From: Phocaeicola barnesiae DSM 18169 = JCM 13652
Lineage (GTDB): Bacteria > Bacteroidota > Bacteroidia > Bacteroidales > Bacteroidaceae
NCBI RefSeq assembly: GCF_000374585.1
Contig: NZ_KB894649.1
Span: forward strand, 62,001-126,000
DNA length: 64,000 nucleotides
Direction of reading: 5' to 3'
Shown: one piece after another, positions 9,453-18,766 of the stretch
Layout of the letters: each line of letters begins with the position of its first letter
How positions within the stretch are numbered: position 1 is the stretch's first letter
Translations under genes and position numbers: made by a program
Notes under the pieces: generated by a model
The model's input: the letters and a program-made list of their open reading frames with translations, nothing else
Told to the model about the DNA's origin: nothing
The model's database searches: none

Positions 9453-10490
9453 ATGCTAGCCTATACCTATATCGAACACGGCAAATTCTCCCTGCTGGAG
9501 AAACCCGTTCCTCAACTGAAAGACCCGAAGGATGCTCTGGTACGCGTCACCCTGGGAAGTATCTGCACCAGCGACCTCCACATCAAACACGGAAGTGTAC
9601 CACGTGCCGTACCCGGCATTACGGTAGGCCATGAAATGGTGGGTGTCGTGGAACAGGTCGGCGCAGACGTACACAACGTAAAACCCGGCGACCGGGTAAC
9701 CGTCAACGTAGAAACCTTCTGTGGAGAATGTTTCTTCTGCCGGCACGGATACGTGAACAACTGTGAAGACCCGGACGGCGGATGGGCCTTGGGTTGCCGC
9801 ATCGACGGAGGACAAGCAGAATATGTCCGTGTTCCCCATGCCGATCAGGGACTGAACCGCATCCCCGACGAAGTAACCGACGAACAGGCGCTTTTCGTAG
9901 GCGATATCCTGGCGACCGGATTCTGGGCGGCCCGCATCTCGGAAATCAAGGAAGAAGATACGGTACTCATCATCGGAGCCGGCCCTACGGGCATCTGTAC
10001 CCTACTCTGTACCCTGCTGAAACATCCGGAACGCATCATCGTCTGCGAACAATCGGAAGCACGTGCCCGCTTCGTCCGGGAACATTATCCCGATGTTTCC
10101 GTAGTCGGACCGGAAGCCTGCAAGGAATATGTCCGGCAGCACAGCAGCCACGGGGGTGCCGATGTGGTGATTGAAGTGGCCGGAGCGGAAGATACGTTTC
10201 GCCTGGCGTGGGAATGTGCCCGTCCGAATGCCATCGTCACCGTTGTAGCCCTCTATGACCAGCCACAGATACTTCCGCTACCGGACATGTACGGCAAGAA
10301 CCTTACCTTCAAGACCGGCGGCGTGGACGGATGTGATTGTGCCGAGATTCTCCAGCTGATAGCTGAAGGGAAGATTGACACGACTCCTCTCATCACCCAT
10401 CGTTTCCCACTGAATGAAATTGAAGAGGCTTACCGCATTTTCGAAAATCGTCTGGATGGGGTGATTAAGGTTGCGATAACGGGGGTATGA
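9453..10490 (+). CDS. Zinc-dependent alcohol dehydrogenase (MDR family)
   Basis: 345 residues, the usual length for medium-chain dehydrogenases. Catalytic zinc ligands are C38, H60 and E61 in the VGHEMVG segment. The structural zinc lobe is C90, C93, C96 and C104. The Rossmann motif GAGPTG lies near residue 175, and E197-like acidic residues after it favour NAD(H). It would oxidise an alcohol or polyol or reduce an aldehyde; the substrate cannot be assigned. It is monocistronic, with its own promoter, a hairpin immediately after the stop, and inverted repeats on both sides. Confidence 0.9.
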   Translation: MLAYTYIEHGKFSLLEKPVPQLKDPKDALVRVTLGSICTSDLHIKHGSVPRAVPGITVGHEMVGVVEQVGADVHNVKPGDRVTVNVETFCGECFFCRHGYVNNCEDPDGGWALGCRIDGGQAEYVRVPHADQGLNRIPDEVTDEQALFVGDILATGFWAARISEIKEEDTVLIIGAGPTGICTLLCTLLKHPERIIVCEQSEARARFVREHYPDVSVVGPEACKEYVRQHSSHGGADVVIEVAGAEDTFRLAWECARPNAIVTVVALYDQPQILPLPDMYGKNLTFKTGGVDGCDCAEILQLIAEGKIDTTPLITHRFPLNEIEEAYRIFENRLDGVIKVAITGV

Positions 10491-10495
10491 TTTTA

Positions 10496-10525
10496 CTTTT
10501 TCTTTTTGGTGTCAAAAAGAAAAAG
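10496..10525. terminator. Hairpin right after the alcohol dehydrogenase stop
   Basis: Arms CTTTTTCTTTTTG (10496-10508) and CAAAAAGAAAAAG (10513-10525) are exact complements with loop GTGT, starting 5 bp after the stop codon. It matches the hairpin beside repeat A in composition and relative position, so it is probably part of the same repeat unit used as a terminator. Confidence 0.55.
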
Positions 10526-10544
10526 CTAACAAAAAGAAAAAACA

Positions 10545-10675
10545 CCGGCTTCCGTTTTGAGGCGGCTCCGGAACAGTTTTCGTCGAAAGCGCAGGAACTC
10601 GCTTCGCTCAAACAGCCTGCGCTTCTTTTCGCCGAAATCCATTCCTGCACTTTTCGCATCAAAACTAAGGCCGGA
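10545..10675 (-). repeat. Intergenic repeat, copy B
   Basis: Reverse-complement copy of 9127-9257, including the core AACTCGCTTCGCTC and the end AAAACTAAGGCCGG. Differences are scattered substitutions and small indels, so it is an old or diverged pair. A further partial copy of its right end follows at 10749-10790. Confidence 0.75.
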
Positions 10676-10748
10676 TTTTTTATCTCATCGAATCCCTGCA
10701 AAATGCACGATTCTAATAATTCATCGAAACAATCTTCATTGTTCGTCA

Positions 10749-10790
10749 GAATCTATTCCTACACTTTTCGCATCAAAACCGAGGCCGGAA
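10749..10790 (-). repeat. Partial third copy of the intergenic repeat end
   Basis: ATTCCTACACTTTTCGCATC followed by AAAACCGAGGCCGG repeats 10640-10674 with few changes. It lies directly before the end of the FKBP gene. Confidence 0.6.
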
Positions 10791-10802
10791 CCTTTTGTCT
10801 TT

Positions 10803-11201
10803 TTAAGCGATTCCCAACAGTTCGATTTCGAAAATCAGGGTCGAACCGCCGGGAATACCGGGTTGTGAGAACTTGCCATATCCCATTTCGGAAGGGATGT
10901 AAACTTCCCACTTATCGCCAACGCACATCTGCTGCATGGCAATAATCCACCCTTCTATCAAGTCACTCAACCGGAATGCGATGGGAGCTCCACCCCGACT
11001 GCTGTCGAACTTCTTGCCGTTGATGGTCCAACCGCTATAATGGGCTGTCACGATGCTCCGGGGAGTAGGATGCTTGCCATCGTCGGCTCCCTTCGTCAAT
11101 ACCTTATAATAAATGCCTTTGGGCAACGGTTGCACCCCTTCTTCGGCAGCCTTGGCCGCCAGCCAATCTTTGTTGGCCTGGATGTATTCTTTCTTTGCCA
11201 T
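10803..11201 (-). CDS. FKBP-type peptidyl-prolyl cis-trans isomerase
   Basis: 132 residues when started at the ATG at 11199-11201 (MAKKEYIQANKDWL). A longer frame to 11246 is rejected because a promoter-like -7 element lies inside it. The C-terminal FKBP fold is recognisable by the segments VTAHYSGWTINGKKFDSS, GWIIAMQQMCVGDKWEVYIPS and GSTLIFEIELL. There is no signal peptide, so a cytoplasmic folding helper that isomerises X-Pro bonds is expected. It is short relative to periplasmic Mip-like FKBPs because it lacks a dimerisation domain. Confidence 0.9.
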   Translation of the reverse strand: MAKKEYIQANKDWLAAKAAEEGVQPLPKGIYYKVLTKGADDGKHPTPRSIVTAHYSGWTINGKKFDSSRGGAPIAFRLSDLIEGWIIAMQQMCVGDKWEVYIPSEMGYGKFSQPGIPGGSTLIFEIELLGIA

Positions 11202-11226
11202 ATTTGAATAAATTGAAAAACGTGGA

Positions 11227-11257
11227 TAAAGATAGGCATTTTTCACTACCTTTGAAA
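11227..11257 (-). promoter_or_regulatory. Probable promoter of the FKBP gene
   Basis: On the minus strand TTTC (11254-11257), a 19-bp gap and TATCTTTA (11227-11234) give two one-base deviations from TTTG-N19-TAnnTTTG. It overlaps a plus-strand TACCTTTG at 11247-11254, so this is a tight divergent pair. Confidence 0.4.
11247..11254 (+). promoter_or_regulatory. -7 element for the flavin reductase gene
   Basis: TACCTTTG fits TAnnTTTG exactly. No TTTG is found at the right distance upstream. The leader to the start at 11407 would be ~145 nt and contains no convincing gene. Confidence 0.4.
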
Positions 11258-11406
11258 CTGGAAGACGTAACGAATATTGAAACCAGAAAGAAAATCCATG
11301 CGGATGGTCTGTCAGGTTTCCCCGTCAACTCCCTGTTGAGAGTCATCGGATACGGGCTTTACATGTCTTTTAAACGACGGATAAAAACCTTTTAAATACA
11401 GTTTCT

Positions 11407-11967
11407 ATGAGAAAGAATTTCGGATCAAAAACCTGGTTGTACCCCATGCCCGTATTCATCGTGGCTGCGTACGACGAGAACGGTGTCCCCAATGCCATGA
11501 ACGCGGCCTGGGGCGGTATCTATACAGACAATGAAGTGGGCATCTGCCTGTCCGAAGGCCACAAGACCACGCAGAATATCCTGGCCACCAAAGCCTTCAC
11601 CGTAAGCATGGGCACGGCCGAGTTTGTGACCGCCTGCGATTACGTGGGTATCGTTTCGGGCAACAAGGAGCCCGACAAGCTACAGAAAGCCGGCTTCCAC
11701 ACCCAGAAATCAATATATGTCAATGCTCCTATCATCGAGGAACTGCCGATGACACTGGAATGCGAACTCCTCTCGTACGATCCGGAAACCTGCCAGCTGG
11801 TAGGAAGCATCGTCAATGTATCAGCTTCCGAAGAAATCCTGGATGAAAACGGGAAAATCGATCCGACAAAACTGAAGCCGATTACATACGACCCCATCCA
11901 CCACAAATACCTGGTACTGGGCGAACAGGTTGGCAACGCTTTTGCCGACGGGAAGAAACTGGTATAA
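11407..11967 (+). CDS. Flavin reductase-like FMN-binding protein
   Basis: 186 residues covering one flavin reductase domain (split-barrel FMN-binding fold). Recognisable segments are PMPVFIVAAYDENGVPNAMNAAW at the N-terminus and EGHKTTQNILATKAFTVSM, which normally surround the FMN phosphate. It probably transfers hydride from NAD(P)H to flavin, or serves as a small flavoprotein in oxygen handling. No partner monooxygenase or rubredoxin is adjacent. Cytoplasmic. Confidence 0.88.
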   Translation: MRKNFGSKTWLYPMPVFIVAAYDENGVPNAMNAAWGGIYTDNEVGICLSEGHKTTQNILATKAFTVSMGTAEFVTACDYVGIVSGNKEPDKLQKAGFHTQKSIYVNAPIIEELPMTLECELLSYDPETCQLVGSIVNVSASEEILDENGKIDPTKLKPITYDPIHHKYLVLGEQVGNAFADGKKLV

Positions 11968-12087
11968 TCCTTTTTCGAATCATTACTTTTGAAACTGACC
12001 GAATATGCCATGCTACCTGCTGAGCAAGGACGAGCAAAGCCATACCCACGTCGTTCCGTTATTGACCCGTAAAAAATAAACAGATAC

Positions 12088-12580
12088 ATGGAAAACAGAA
12101 GACTGTCGGCTTCCATAGCCCGAAAAATCCAACGGATGCTGGAGGGAGAAACCCTTCCTTCCAGTACCCTTCCCTCCTGGATAGCCCAGGAACTGCTGGA
12201 AGAGGGGTTGCTCAGTGTATTGTCCAAAGGCAGCCGGAAATCTTACCGCCTCATTGATGCGGAGGCTTGCATGCAGTACATCGGCAACCGGTATACCGGC
12301 GGAGCGACGCTGTCCCGATGGATAGAAGCATTTCGGCGATTTCGACCTGGCGGGTATCCACATCTACCTGACTGAATTCTATCGGTTCCTGGGAAACCGG
12401 GCCTCGTTCTTCGTACCGACAGATCTGGAAGAAAGGCTGAAGAACGGCAACAGTACATTGTACAATAAGCAGTACGCCTACTATAAAGAGATGAAAGTCA
12501 CCGACCCTCGTCTGGAACCGCTTGTAGAAATGATCCATCGCTACCGGCGGGTCTACGAACAGGAAGGTTACCTGGAATAA
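12088..12580 (+). pseudogene. Broken wHTH/Toprim-like gene (DUF7281-type), frameshifted and shortened
   Basis: An N-terminal part (12088 to ~12330) encodes a winged-helix-like segment with RKIQRMLEGE and YRLIDAEACMQYIG. From ~12331 the meaningful frame shifts by +1 and reads HFGDFDLAGIHIYLTEFYRF, ending EQEGYLE at 12580. FDLAG with acidic residues resembles the Toprim-like part of DUF7281 proteins as I remember them. In frame 2 a stop lies just upstream (near 12326), so the two parts cannot be one protein. The central section also seems to be missing. The family name is from memory and unverified. Confidence 0.5.
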
Positions 12581-12593
12581 ATGATGCCCGGAC

Positions 12594-12627
12594 ATTGCCG
12601 GAATCTCCCCAACAATCCGTACCTTTG
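12594..12627 (+). promoter_or_regulatory. Promoter of the MBL-NUDIX pair
   Basis: TACCTTTG at 12620-12627 fits the -7 consensus. ATTG at 12594-12597 is 22 bp upstream, slightly beyond the usual 19-21 bp. The start codon follows 20 bp later. Confidence 0.5.
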
Positions 12628-12647
12628 CCTCCTCATGCGATAAACTT

Positions 12648-13400
12648 ATGAAACTGACCTATCTTTTCCATAGCGGCTTTGCCCTCGAGACAGACCGGTG
12701 CATCCTGGTATTCGACTACTGGATGGACCCTGCCCACGTCGTCCCTCGGCTTCTGAAGTCGGATAAACCGATGTATGTCTTCTCCAGCCACTTCCACGAA
12801 GACCATTTCAACCGTGACATTTTCTCCTGGAAAGCCGAAAAGTCCAATATCCGATACATCCTTTCGAAAGACATCCTGAAACGGCGCCGCGCGCGGAAGG
12901 AAGAGGCCGATGTGTGGCTGGCCAAAGGTGGAACCTGGCAGGACGAATGCCTCCACGTAACCGCTACAGGCAGTAACGACAGCGGTGTATCATGGGTCAT
13001 CGAAACGGACGGACGCTTCGTCTTCCATGCAGGCGACCTGAACAACTGGTATGCCCGCTTCCTGACCGACGATTATCAGGGAGGCCTCATCCATAGTCCC
13101 GAGTTCGGTACGGACATCGACCCGGAAAAGGAAGAGAAACTGTTTCTGGGAGAGCTGAAGGATATCCGGAAACTCACGGACCGTTTCGACATAGCGATGT
13201 TTCCCGTAGACGGACGCATCGGCAACGGTTATACCCGGGGCGGACGACAGTTCATCGAACGCTTCCAGGTAGGATTGTTCGTTCCCATGCACTTTGTGGC
13301 GAGCGGTTTCGAATCGGCTGCCCGAATGAAGGAATTTACTGATGCCCGTAACATTCCCTTCTGGAGCATCGACAAAGAAGGAGCTTCCATGGAATACTAA
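12648..13400 (+). CDS. MBL-fold metallo-hydrolase
   Basis: 250 residues. The metal-binding signature HxHxDH is present as SSHFHEDHF (H48, H50, D52, H53), and a later FHAGD supplies the bridging Asp. VPMHF near the C-terminus provides the last His. The compact form is typical of UlaG/YcjY-like stand-alone hydrolases rather than glyoxalase II or RNase J. The substrate is unknown. A NUDIX gene begins 19 bp after the stop, so the two are co-transcribed and may both clean up small phosphorylated or ester metabolites (inference). Confidence 0.85.
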   Translation: MKLTYLFHSGFALETDRCILVFDYWMDPAHVVPRLLKSDKPMYVFSSHFHEDHFNRDIFSWKAEKSNIRYILSKDILKRRRARKEEADVWLAKGGTWQDECLHVTATGSNDSGVSWVIETDGRFVFHAGDLNNWYARFLTDDYQGGLIHSPEFGTDIDPEKEEKLFLGELKDIRKLTDRFDIAMFPVDGRIGNGYTRGGRQFIERFQVGLFVPMHFVASGFESAARMKEFTDARNIPFWSIDKEGASMEY

Positions 13401-13419
13401 ACACGAATAAAAACAGAAC

Positions 13420-13803
13420 ATGAAACAGATAGAAGTAGTAGCGGCGGTCATCTGCCACAACGGAAAATTTTTCGCCACCCAGCGCGGTTATGGCGAATTC
13501 AAAGACTTTTGGGAGTTCCCCGGAGGAAAAATGGAACCCGGTGAAACACGTGAAGAAGCTCTGAAACGGGAAATCCGCGAAGAACTCGATACGGAAATTT
13601 CAGTCGATACTTTCCTCACCACGGTAGAATACCCCTACCCTGCTTTTCACCTGACCATGCACTGCTTCTTCTGCTCCGTCCGCTCCGGTCACCTGGAACT
13701 GAAGGAACATGAGAATGCAGCCTGGCTACGGTTGGAGGAACTGGACAATGTAAATTGGTTGCCGGCCGATGTGGAAGTGGTGAAGGCGATAAAGAATCAT
13801 TGA
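13420..13803 (+). CDS. NUDIX hydrolase (MutT-like)
   Basis: 127 residues. The Nudix box GX5EX7REUXEE is intact: G36, E42, R50, E51, E54 and E55. The following Gly is replaced by Asp. FPGGKMEPGE and the size are typical of MutT/CTP pyrophosphohydrolase-type enzymes that hydrolyse 8-oxo-dGTP or modified nucleoside triphosphates. It is the second gene of a pair with the MBL hydrolase. Confidence 0.9.
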   Translation: MKQIEVVAAVICHNGKFFATQRGYGEFKDFWEFPGGKMEPGETREEALKREIREELDTEISVDTFLTTVEYPYPAFHLTMHCFFCSVRSGHLELKEHENAAWLRLEELDNVNWLPADVEVVKAIKNH

Positions 13804-14067
13804 TGCTTCTCCTGATATTCATTCTGCGAATTCTGATTTCCGGCCTCAGATGGATAAAGTCACTGATTTTTTCACCTTAAAACAGCAAACCAAGTTTCTT
13901 TTGCTGATGAGTCATCGTTCATGGTAGGGACGGGGTCAGCCTGCCCGAATGCATCCATATTACTGAACAACCCTAAAATCAATTTACCACATTTCCTACC
14001 AATTTCCCTCCAAAATCGCCCTTCATATCATTATATTTTGTATTTTCAGCCGATAAATCCGATTATT

Positions 14068-17000
14068 ATGCTGAAGAAGGGGATATACGAAAACATCATC
14101 AATCAGAGAATGGAGCGGGAGATACGCACTGCCGAAACGGAAAACCTGGTTTGTGTACGTGAAGAGATAGACAATACCGAAGCTCCACAAATGCTGGCGG
14201 ACTACCTGGCCAAAGCCATCCGGCAGAAGCTTCAGGAAACGGAAGACCTGCAGGACCGCATGGCAATCATCAACCGCATTCTGACAGAGTACGGACTGAT
14301 AGAAGATGTACAGATCACCGACACCTCGAACCTGCTGATGGAAGTGATGACACAAGAAAAGAACCTGCTCCAGCAAAACAGCCGTTCCGAAACAATCCGT
14401 CCCCAATCAGGTTTCCGGGTAAGCAACCTGTTTACCGGCGGAAACAGTGCCCTGTCACTGGGAGAAGAAATCAGGCGGGAAATAGCCAGTGCGGATGAAA
14501 TTTACTTTATCGTCTCTTTCCTGAAAGTGTCCGGTCTTCGTCTCCTTCTTGAAGATCTGAAAAAATTCTGTGAACGCGAAGGGACCCGCCTGCGTATCAT
14601 TACCACAACATATTGCGGTGCCACCCAAGGCAAGGCCATCGAGCAGTTGTCCCAGCTTCCTCATACCGAAATCCGAATTTCTTACCAGACCGAAATCGAA
14701 CGTCTGCATGCCAAAGCTTACATCTTTGTACGGAATTCCGGTATGCATACGGCCTACATCGGTTCATCCAACCTGTCCAAGTCCGCCCAGACCGACGGAC
14801 TGGAGTGGAACATGCGCGTCACCAGCGTAGAAAATCCGCACATCATCAAGACCGCCCTGGCCACTTTCGATATGTATTGGAACAGCCCGAATTTCGAGGA
14901 CTTCCGCATCGGAGGCATCCGGAAATTCAACGAAGAACTCCAACGGAACAGCTTTCGGGAAAAAGCCGATAGCCTTGTCTACCAACGTTTCTCCCTACTT
15001 CCGCATCAGAAAAAAATACTGGACCGTCTGAAAGTGGAACGCGAAGAACGGCAGAATTTCCGGAACCTGATTGTGGCCGCTACTGGAACCGGAAAAACCG
15101 TCATTTCCGCTTTCGATTACCTGACCTTCCGGCGACAAGCTGTACAAGAAAACCGTAAGAGCCGCATCCTTTTTACTGCTCACCGGGAAGAAATTCTTCG
15201 TCAATCCCTGAAGACTTACCGCAGTGTATTACAGGATACTAATTTCGGCTCTTTGTGGGTGGGCAACTACCAACCGCAATCGGCAGAAGACTACGGACAT
15301 CTCTTCGTATCCATCTCCATGTTCAATTCCCGCTTCGAACAGCTGTTCGCCCAATTACCGCCGGATTATTACGACTACATTGTCATCGATGAGGCCCATC
15401 ACAGTCAGGCAGACAGCTATCGGAAGCTTCTCTCGCACTTTCATCCACGGTTACTCATCGGTCTGACCGCCACTCCGGAACGTATGGATGGCAAAGACCT
15501 CCGACCGGACTTTGGAGGACGTATCAGCGCAGAGATACGTCTGCCCCAAGCTCTCCAAGCCGGTCTGCTCACGCCTTTCCAATACCTCTGTATTGCCGAT
15601 GATACCGATCTGAGCGATGAATCACTCTGGAGCGGACAACGGTACATCACCGAACGTCTGGCCGACAAGCTCTGTCTGCCGGAACGGGCCGGACACATCG
15701 TAGAAGCCCTGCACCGTTACCTGGCCGACGAATACACCTGCCGGGCTCTGTGTTTCTGTGTCAACAAGCGGCATGCGGATTTCATGGCCGAACAATTCCA
15801 ACGGTACGGATTCAACGCCCGAAGTCTGACCAGCGATACTCCACAGCCACAACGGAAGCAATTGGCCGAAGACCTCCGTAACAGCAGGATACATTACCTC
15901 TGCGTAGTAGACATCTTCAACGAAGGTGTGGACATCCCCGAAGTCGATACGGTATTGTTCCTCCGCCCCACCGAAAGTCTTACCATCTTCCTGCAACAAT
16001 TAGGTCGTGGCCTACGCCTGTCCCCAGGTAAAACGGAACTGACTGTCCTCGATTTCGTAGCACAAGCCAATCAGCAATACGATTTTGCCGGCAAGTTCCG
16101 TGCCCTCTCCCTTCGACCGGAAAAGAATATTATCCAACAGATAACAGATGGATTCACCTTCCTGCCCGCAGGATGCAGTATCATCATGGAGAAGGTGGCC
16201 CGTGAACATATCCTGAACAACATCCAACAGGCTATCTACAACAAGTCACGACTGATAAAAGAAATAAACACATATCATCAGTTGCCCACCCTCACCCAGT
16301 TTCTGGAAAACAACGGACAAGACATCCGCATCCTATATACGCAGAACAAATGCTGGACTTCGCTCAAACGTGCGGCTGGACGAATCAGTTACCAAGATAC
16401 TCCGACCACCCGTCGACTGGAAAAAGGAATGGGTAACCTGGTACATCACAATACATCCTCCTTCCTTCACTTCGTGAAAGACTTTACCCAAGGGAGCAAG
16501 GAATATCTGAATAAGAAGAACTTATCTTACACAACCATGCTCTACTACGACCTGTATCAGGAACGAATCGACAAGACCGAGTTCAAGGACGCAGGCATGT
16601 ATAAGGCACTGGACATCTTACACGAAGAAGAGTACAGATACTTCAAGCAGGAAATGGCGGAAATCGTTTCCTACCGTCTGGAAAATCTGGAGATCACCAC
16701 CTCTCCGTTAGGTGATACCGTCTTACCGGGTATAGAGTTATACGGATGTTATACACGTGAGGAAATCTTTACACTCACCGGTCGCCAGACTGAAAACCGA
16801 AGGATGCAAGGTTCAGTATCAGGAGTATTCACCCTACCGGAGTATAACACAACCTTGCTGTTTGTGACGCTGAACAAATCGGACAAAGACTTTTCTCCTT
16901 CCACCCAATACGATGATTACATCATCAACAAGGATTATTTCCATTGGCAATCCAAAAATACGGACGCACACAACAATGCGGGAGGCCAAATCTATACCCG

Positions 17001-17187
17001 ACAACCGGAGAAGCACAACAAGATTGTGCTGTTCGTACGCGAAGAAAAGAAAGATGGTTTCGGAAATACTACACCTTTCCACTGCTTCGGTCTGGTAGAT
17101 TATGTCTCTTCACACGGCAATTTTCCGATGAACATCACCTGGAAGCTGCATCAGCCCGTTATGGCACAATACCTGAAAGTAGTATAA
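14068..17187 (+). CDS. PLD-nuclease / SF2 helicase / DUF3427 protein
   Basis: 1039 residues from ATG 14068. A frame start at 13921 is rejected because an AT-rich promoter-like region (TATATTTTG near 14033-14041) lies between. The order is: N-terminal ~130 residues, a PLD-like domain with H214-K and the GSSNLSKSA segment near 232, then an SF2 helicase core. The core has Walker A ATGTGKT near 337, DEAH box VIDEAHH near 440, LTATPERMDG near 464 and motif VI QQLGRGLRLS near 643. DUF3427 is at the C-terminus. A single HxK copy means it would need to dimerise for nuclease activity. This architecture is common in defence islands; role inferred from McrBC and DpnII downstream. Confidence 0.85.
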   Translation: MLKKGIYENIINQRMEREIRTAETENLVCVREEIDNTEAPQMLADYLAKAIRQKLQETEDLQDRMAIINRILTEYGLIEDVQITDTSNLLMEVMTQEKNLLQQNSRSETIRPQSGFRVSNLFTGGNSALSLGEEIRREIASADEIYFIVSFLKVSGLRLLLEDLKKFCEREGTRLRIITTTYCGATQGKAIEQLSQLPHTEIRISYQTEIERLHAKAYIFVRNSGMHTAYIGSSNLSKSAQTDGLEWNMRVTSVENPHIIKTALATFDMYWNSPNFEDFRIGGIRKFNEELQRNSFREKADSLVYQRFSLLPHQKKILDRLKVEREERQNFRNLIVAATGTGKTVISAFDYLTFRRQAVQENRKSRILFTAHREEILRQSLKTYRSVLQDTNFGSLWVGNYQPQSAEDYGHLFVSISMFNSRFEQLFAQLPPDYYDYIVIDEAHHSQADSYRKLLSHFHPRLLIGLTATPERMDGKDLRPDFGGRISAEIRLPQALQAGLLTPFQYLCIADDTDLSDESLWSGQRYITERLADKLCLPERAGHIVEALHRYLADEYTCRALCFCVNKRHADFMAEQFQRYGFNARSLTSDTPQPQRKQLAEDLRNSRIHYLCVVDIFNEGVDIPEVDTVLFLRPTESLTIFLQQLGRGLRLSPGKTELTVLDFVAQANQQYDFAGKFRALSLRPEKNIIQQITDGFTFLPAGCSIIMEKVAREHILNNIQQAIYNKSRLIKEINTYHQLPTLTQFLENNGQDIRILYTQNKCWTSLKRAAGRISYQDTPTTRRLEKGMGNLVHHNTSSFLHFVKDFTQGSKEYLNKKNLSYTTMLYYDLYQERIDKTEFKDAGMYKALDILHEEEYRYFKQEMAEIVSYRLENLEITTSPLGDTVLPGIELYGCYTREEIFTLTGRQTENRRMQGSVSGVFTLPEYNTTLLFVTLNKSDKDFSPSTQYDDYIINKDYFHWQSKNTDAHNNAGGQIYTRQPEKHNKIVLFVREEKKDGFGNTTPFHCFGLVDYVSSHGNFPMNITWKLHQPVMAQYLKVV

Positions 17188-18083
17188 CGCTTCCCTATCT
17201 GTAGCTGTTGGAATCCTCGAATCACCTACGGATAACCAACATGCCACGAGCTATCATTCTATCACTAAACAAAAGGAATATCCGACATTTTTCCCATAAT
17301 TCACCCAAATCAACAACCTGAGGTTCATCCAAAATCCATCAATCAGTACAAGAACGTTAATATCCAGTTTCCCGTAGCTGCAAATATCAGAAGTATAATA
17401 GCCTCATCTGTTAAACACACACATTTAATTAACATATCCAGCAAAGTTTCTCCCACGGAAAACGATTAGACAGATGCAGTTAAACGCCTAATTCTTTCCG
17501 CTTAAACCCGAAGATACATGCAGTCAAACATCCGGACGTTCTGGGATAGAAGCAAAATGAAGTGAATCTGGATCTGGAACAAGCAGATTCCGGAGCGTTC
17601 TTCAAATTACATTTTATCTCATATACGACCATAAAATAAGCACACGAACATCACTTTCTAGCCGTCTATCGGACATCATCTATCAATACGTCCATTTACC
17701 TATCTTTTCAGCAACACACCAATTCATGAGAATACGATTTTCATATAAAGCCTTGAGTTGGGGGTAGAATTTCGGATGTACAGGTAGGTAGAATTAACAG
17801 AATGACAGAACGACACGTTACTATACAACTGTTATTTACTACCCCGACCAATGAATAAACCAAACATCCTTGCCTAACAAAGGGAAGAAACATAAATTAC
17901 TGAAGGAATATCTCAAAATATCGAATCAAATCCTTGTCCAAGTAAAATTCAGACCTTTTTTCAAACAATCCAATCTTTTCTTCCTATATTTGTACATATC
18001 ATCACATATACCTGTTACTAACCAGTTATTGTAAGAAGATGATTAAAAAAACGGAATTTGTTAGTAACCAAATAAAAACCGCT
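17188..18083. other. ~0.9 kb gene-free AT-rich stretch
   Basis: No frame of convincing length on either strand and no recognisable RNA. The right end holds the promoter element at 17985-17992. It separates the helicase from the SH3 gene and may be decayed sequence between defence modules. Confidence 0.5.
17985..17992 (+). promoter_or_regulatory. -7 element upstream of the SH3 gene
   Basis: TATATTTG matches TAnnTTTG. No TTTG at the expected distance. It lies ~90 bp before the chosen start. Confidence 0.4.
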
Positions 18084-18734
18084 ATGAAAAAAGTTATTTT
18101 ATCACTTATTCTTGCTACATGCACAGGCATGTTCTGTTCCTTAAATGCTCAAGAGTACAAGATACCTGCCAAGGTAGTCGTAATTACCAAACAAGATGTC
18201 AACATCCGCAAAGCACCGCAAACATCGGCAGCTGTCGTGGAAAAAGCCTCAACAGGAGCCATGTATGAGTTAATCAGCCAACAAGGCTCCTGGTATGAAG
18301 TGAAAGACATAAAGACCGGAAACAATGTTTATGTATCAGCAACAGTCGGACGTCTGGCTACAGGTAACCAGATTAGCAGGACAGATAAAGGGCTGGTAGA
18401 AAAAGAAGAATCCACGGATTTTATTTACCAGAAACAGAAAAAGATGCAGAACGGGGAACAAACCACATCTTACGCATTCTATCAGAAACAGGAAAAGAAT
18501 ATAATTTACGCTACTGTATCACAGACAACCGCTTCAATGACAGGAAGTATGTTTACCCAAGAAGTGTATTATAAAGGCAAACAGATGGGATGGTACCTGT
18601 TATTCAACGAAACAATTGACATGGACGGAGCCGTACAAAGCCAACTGGAACAACCGGTCATTGTTTTTGCCAATGGCTCACAAGGAGTAATCATAAACGG
18701 AGAAAGCTATAAAAAGGTCAGCAATAGTTTCTGA
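18084..18734 (+). CDS. Secreted bacterial SH3-domain protein
   Basis: 216 residues from ATG 18084, which starts directly at the signal peptide MKKVILSLILATCTGMFCSLNAQ. An upstream ATG at 18039 would add 15 residues. Residues ~25-90 form an SH3b domain with the DVNIRKAPQTSAAVVEKAS segment. The rest has no known domain. Export to the periplasm is predicted; SH3b domains often bind cell-wall peptides, but no catalytic domain is attached. A strong terminator follows, so it is monocistronic. Confidence 0.7.
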   Translation: MKKVILSLILATCTGMFCSLNAQEYKIPAKVVVITKQDVNIRKAPQTSAAVVEKASTGAMYELISQQGSWYEVKDIKTGNNVYVSATVGRLATGNQISRTDKGLVEKEESTDFIYQKQKKMQNGEQTTSYAFYQKQEKNIIYATVSQTTASMTGSMFTQEVYYKGKQMGWYLLFNETIDMDGAVQSQLEQPVIVFANGSQGVIINGESYKKVSNSF

Positions 18735-18766
18735 AAATCTATGTTTCTCAATATGAGAAAACCAAT

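Noticed and set aside
11195-11395. 66-codon plus-strand frame between FKBP and flavin reductase genes
   Set aside because: It overlaps the FKBP start and the divergent promoters and shows no recognisable features.
12243-12595. Minus-strand frames of 71 and 114 codons over the broken Toprim-like gene
   Set aside because: They are antisense to motif-bearing plus-strand segments and lack any domain signature.
13921-14067. Longer start for the PLD-helicase protein
   Set aside because: The extra residues are low in conserved character and an AT-rich promoter-like region lies inside them; the ATG at 14068 fits better.
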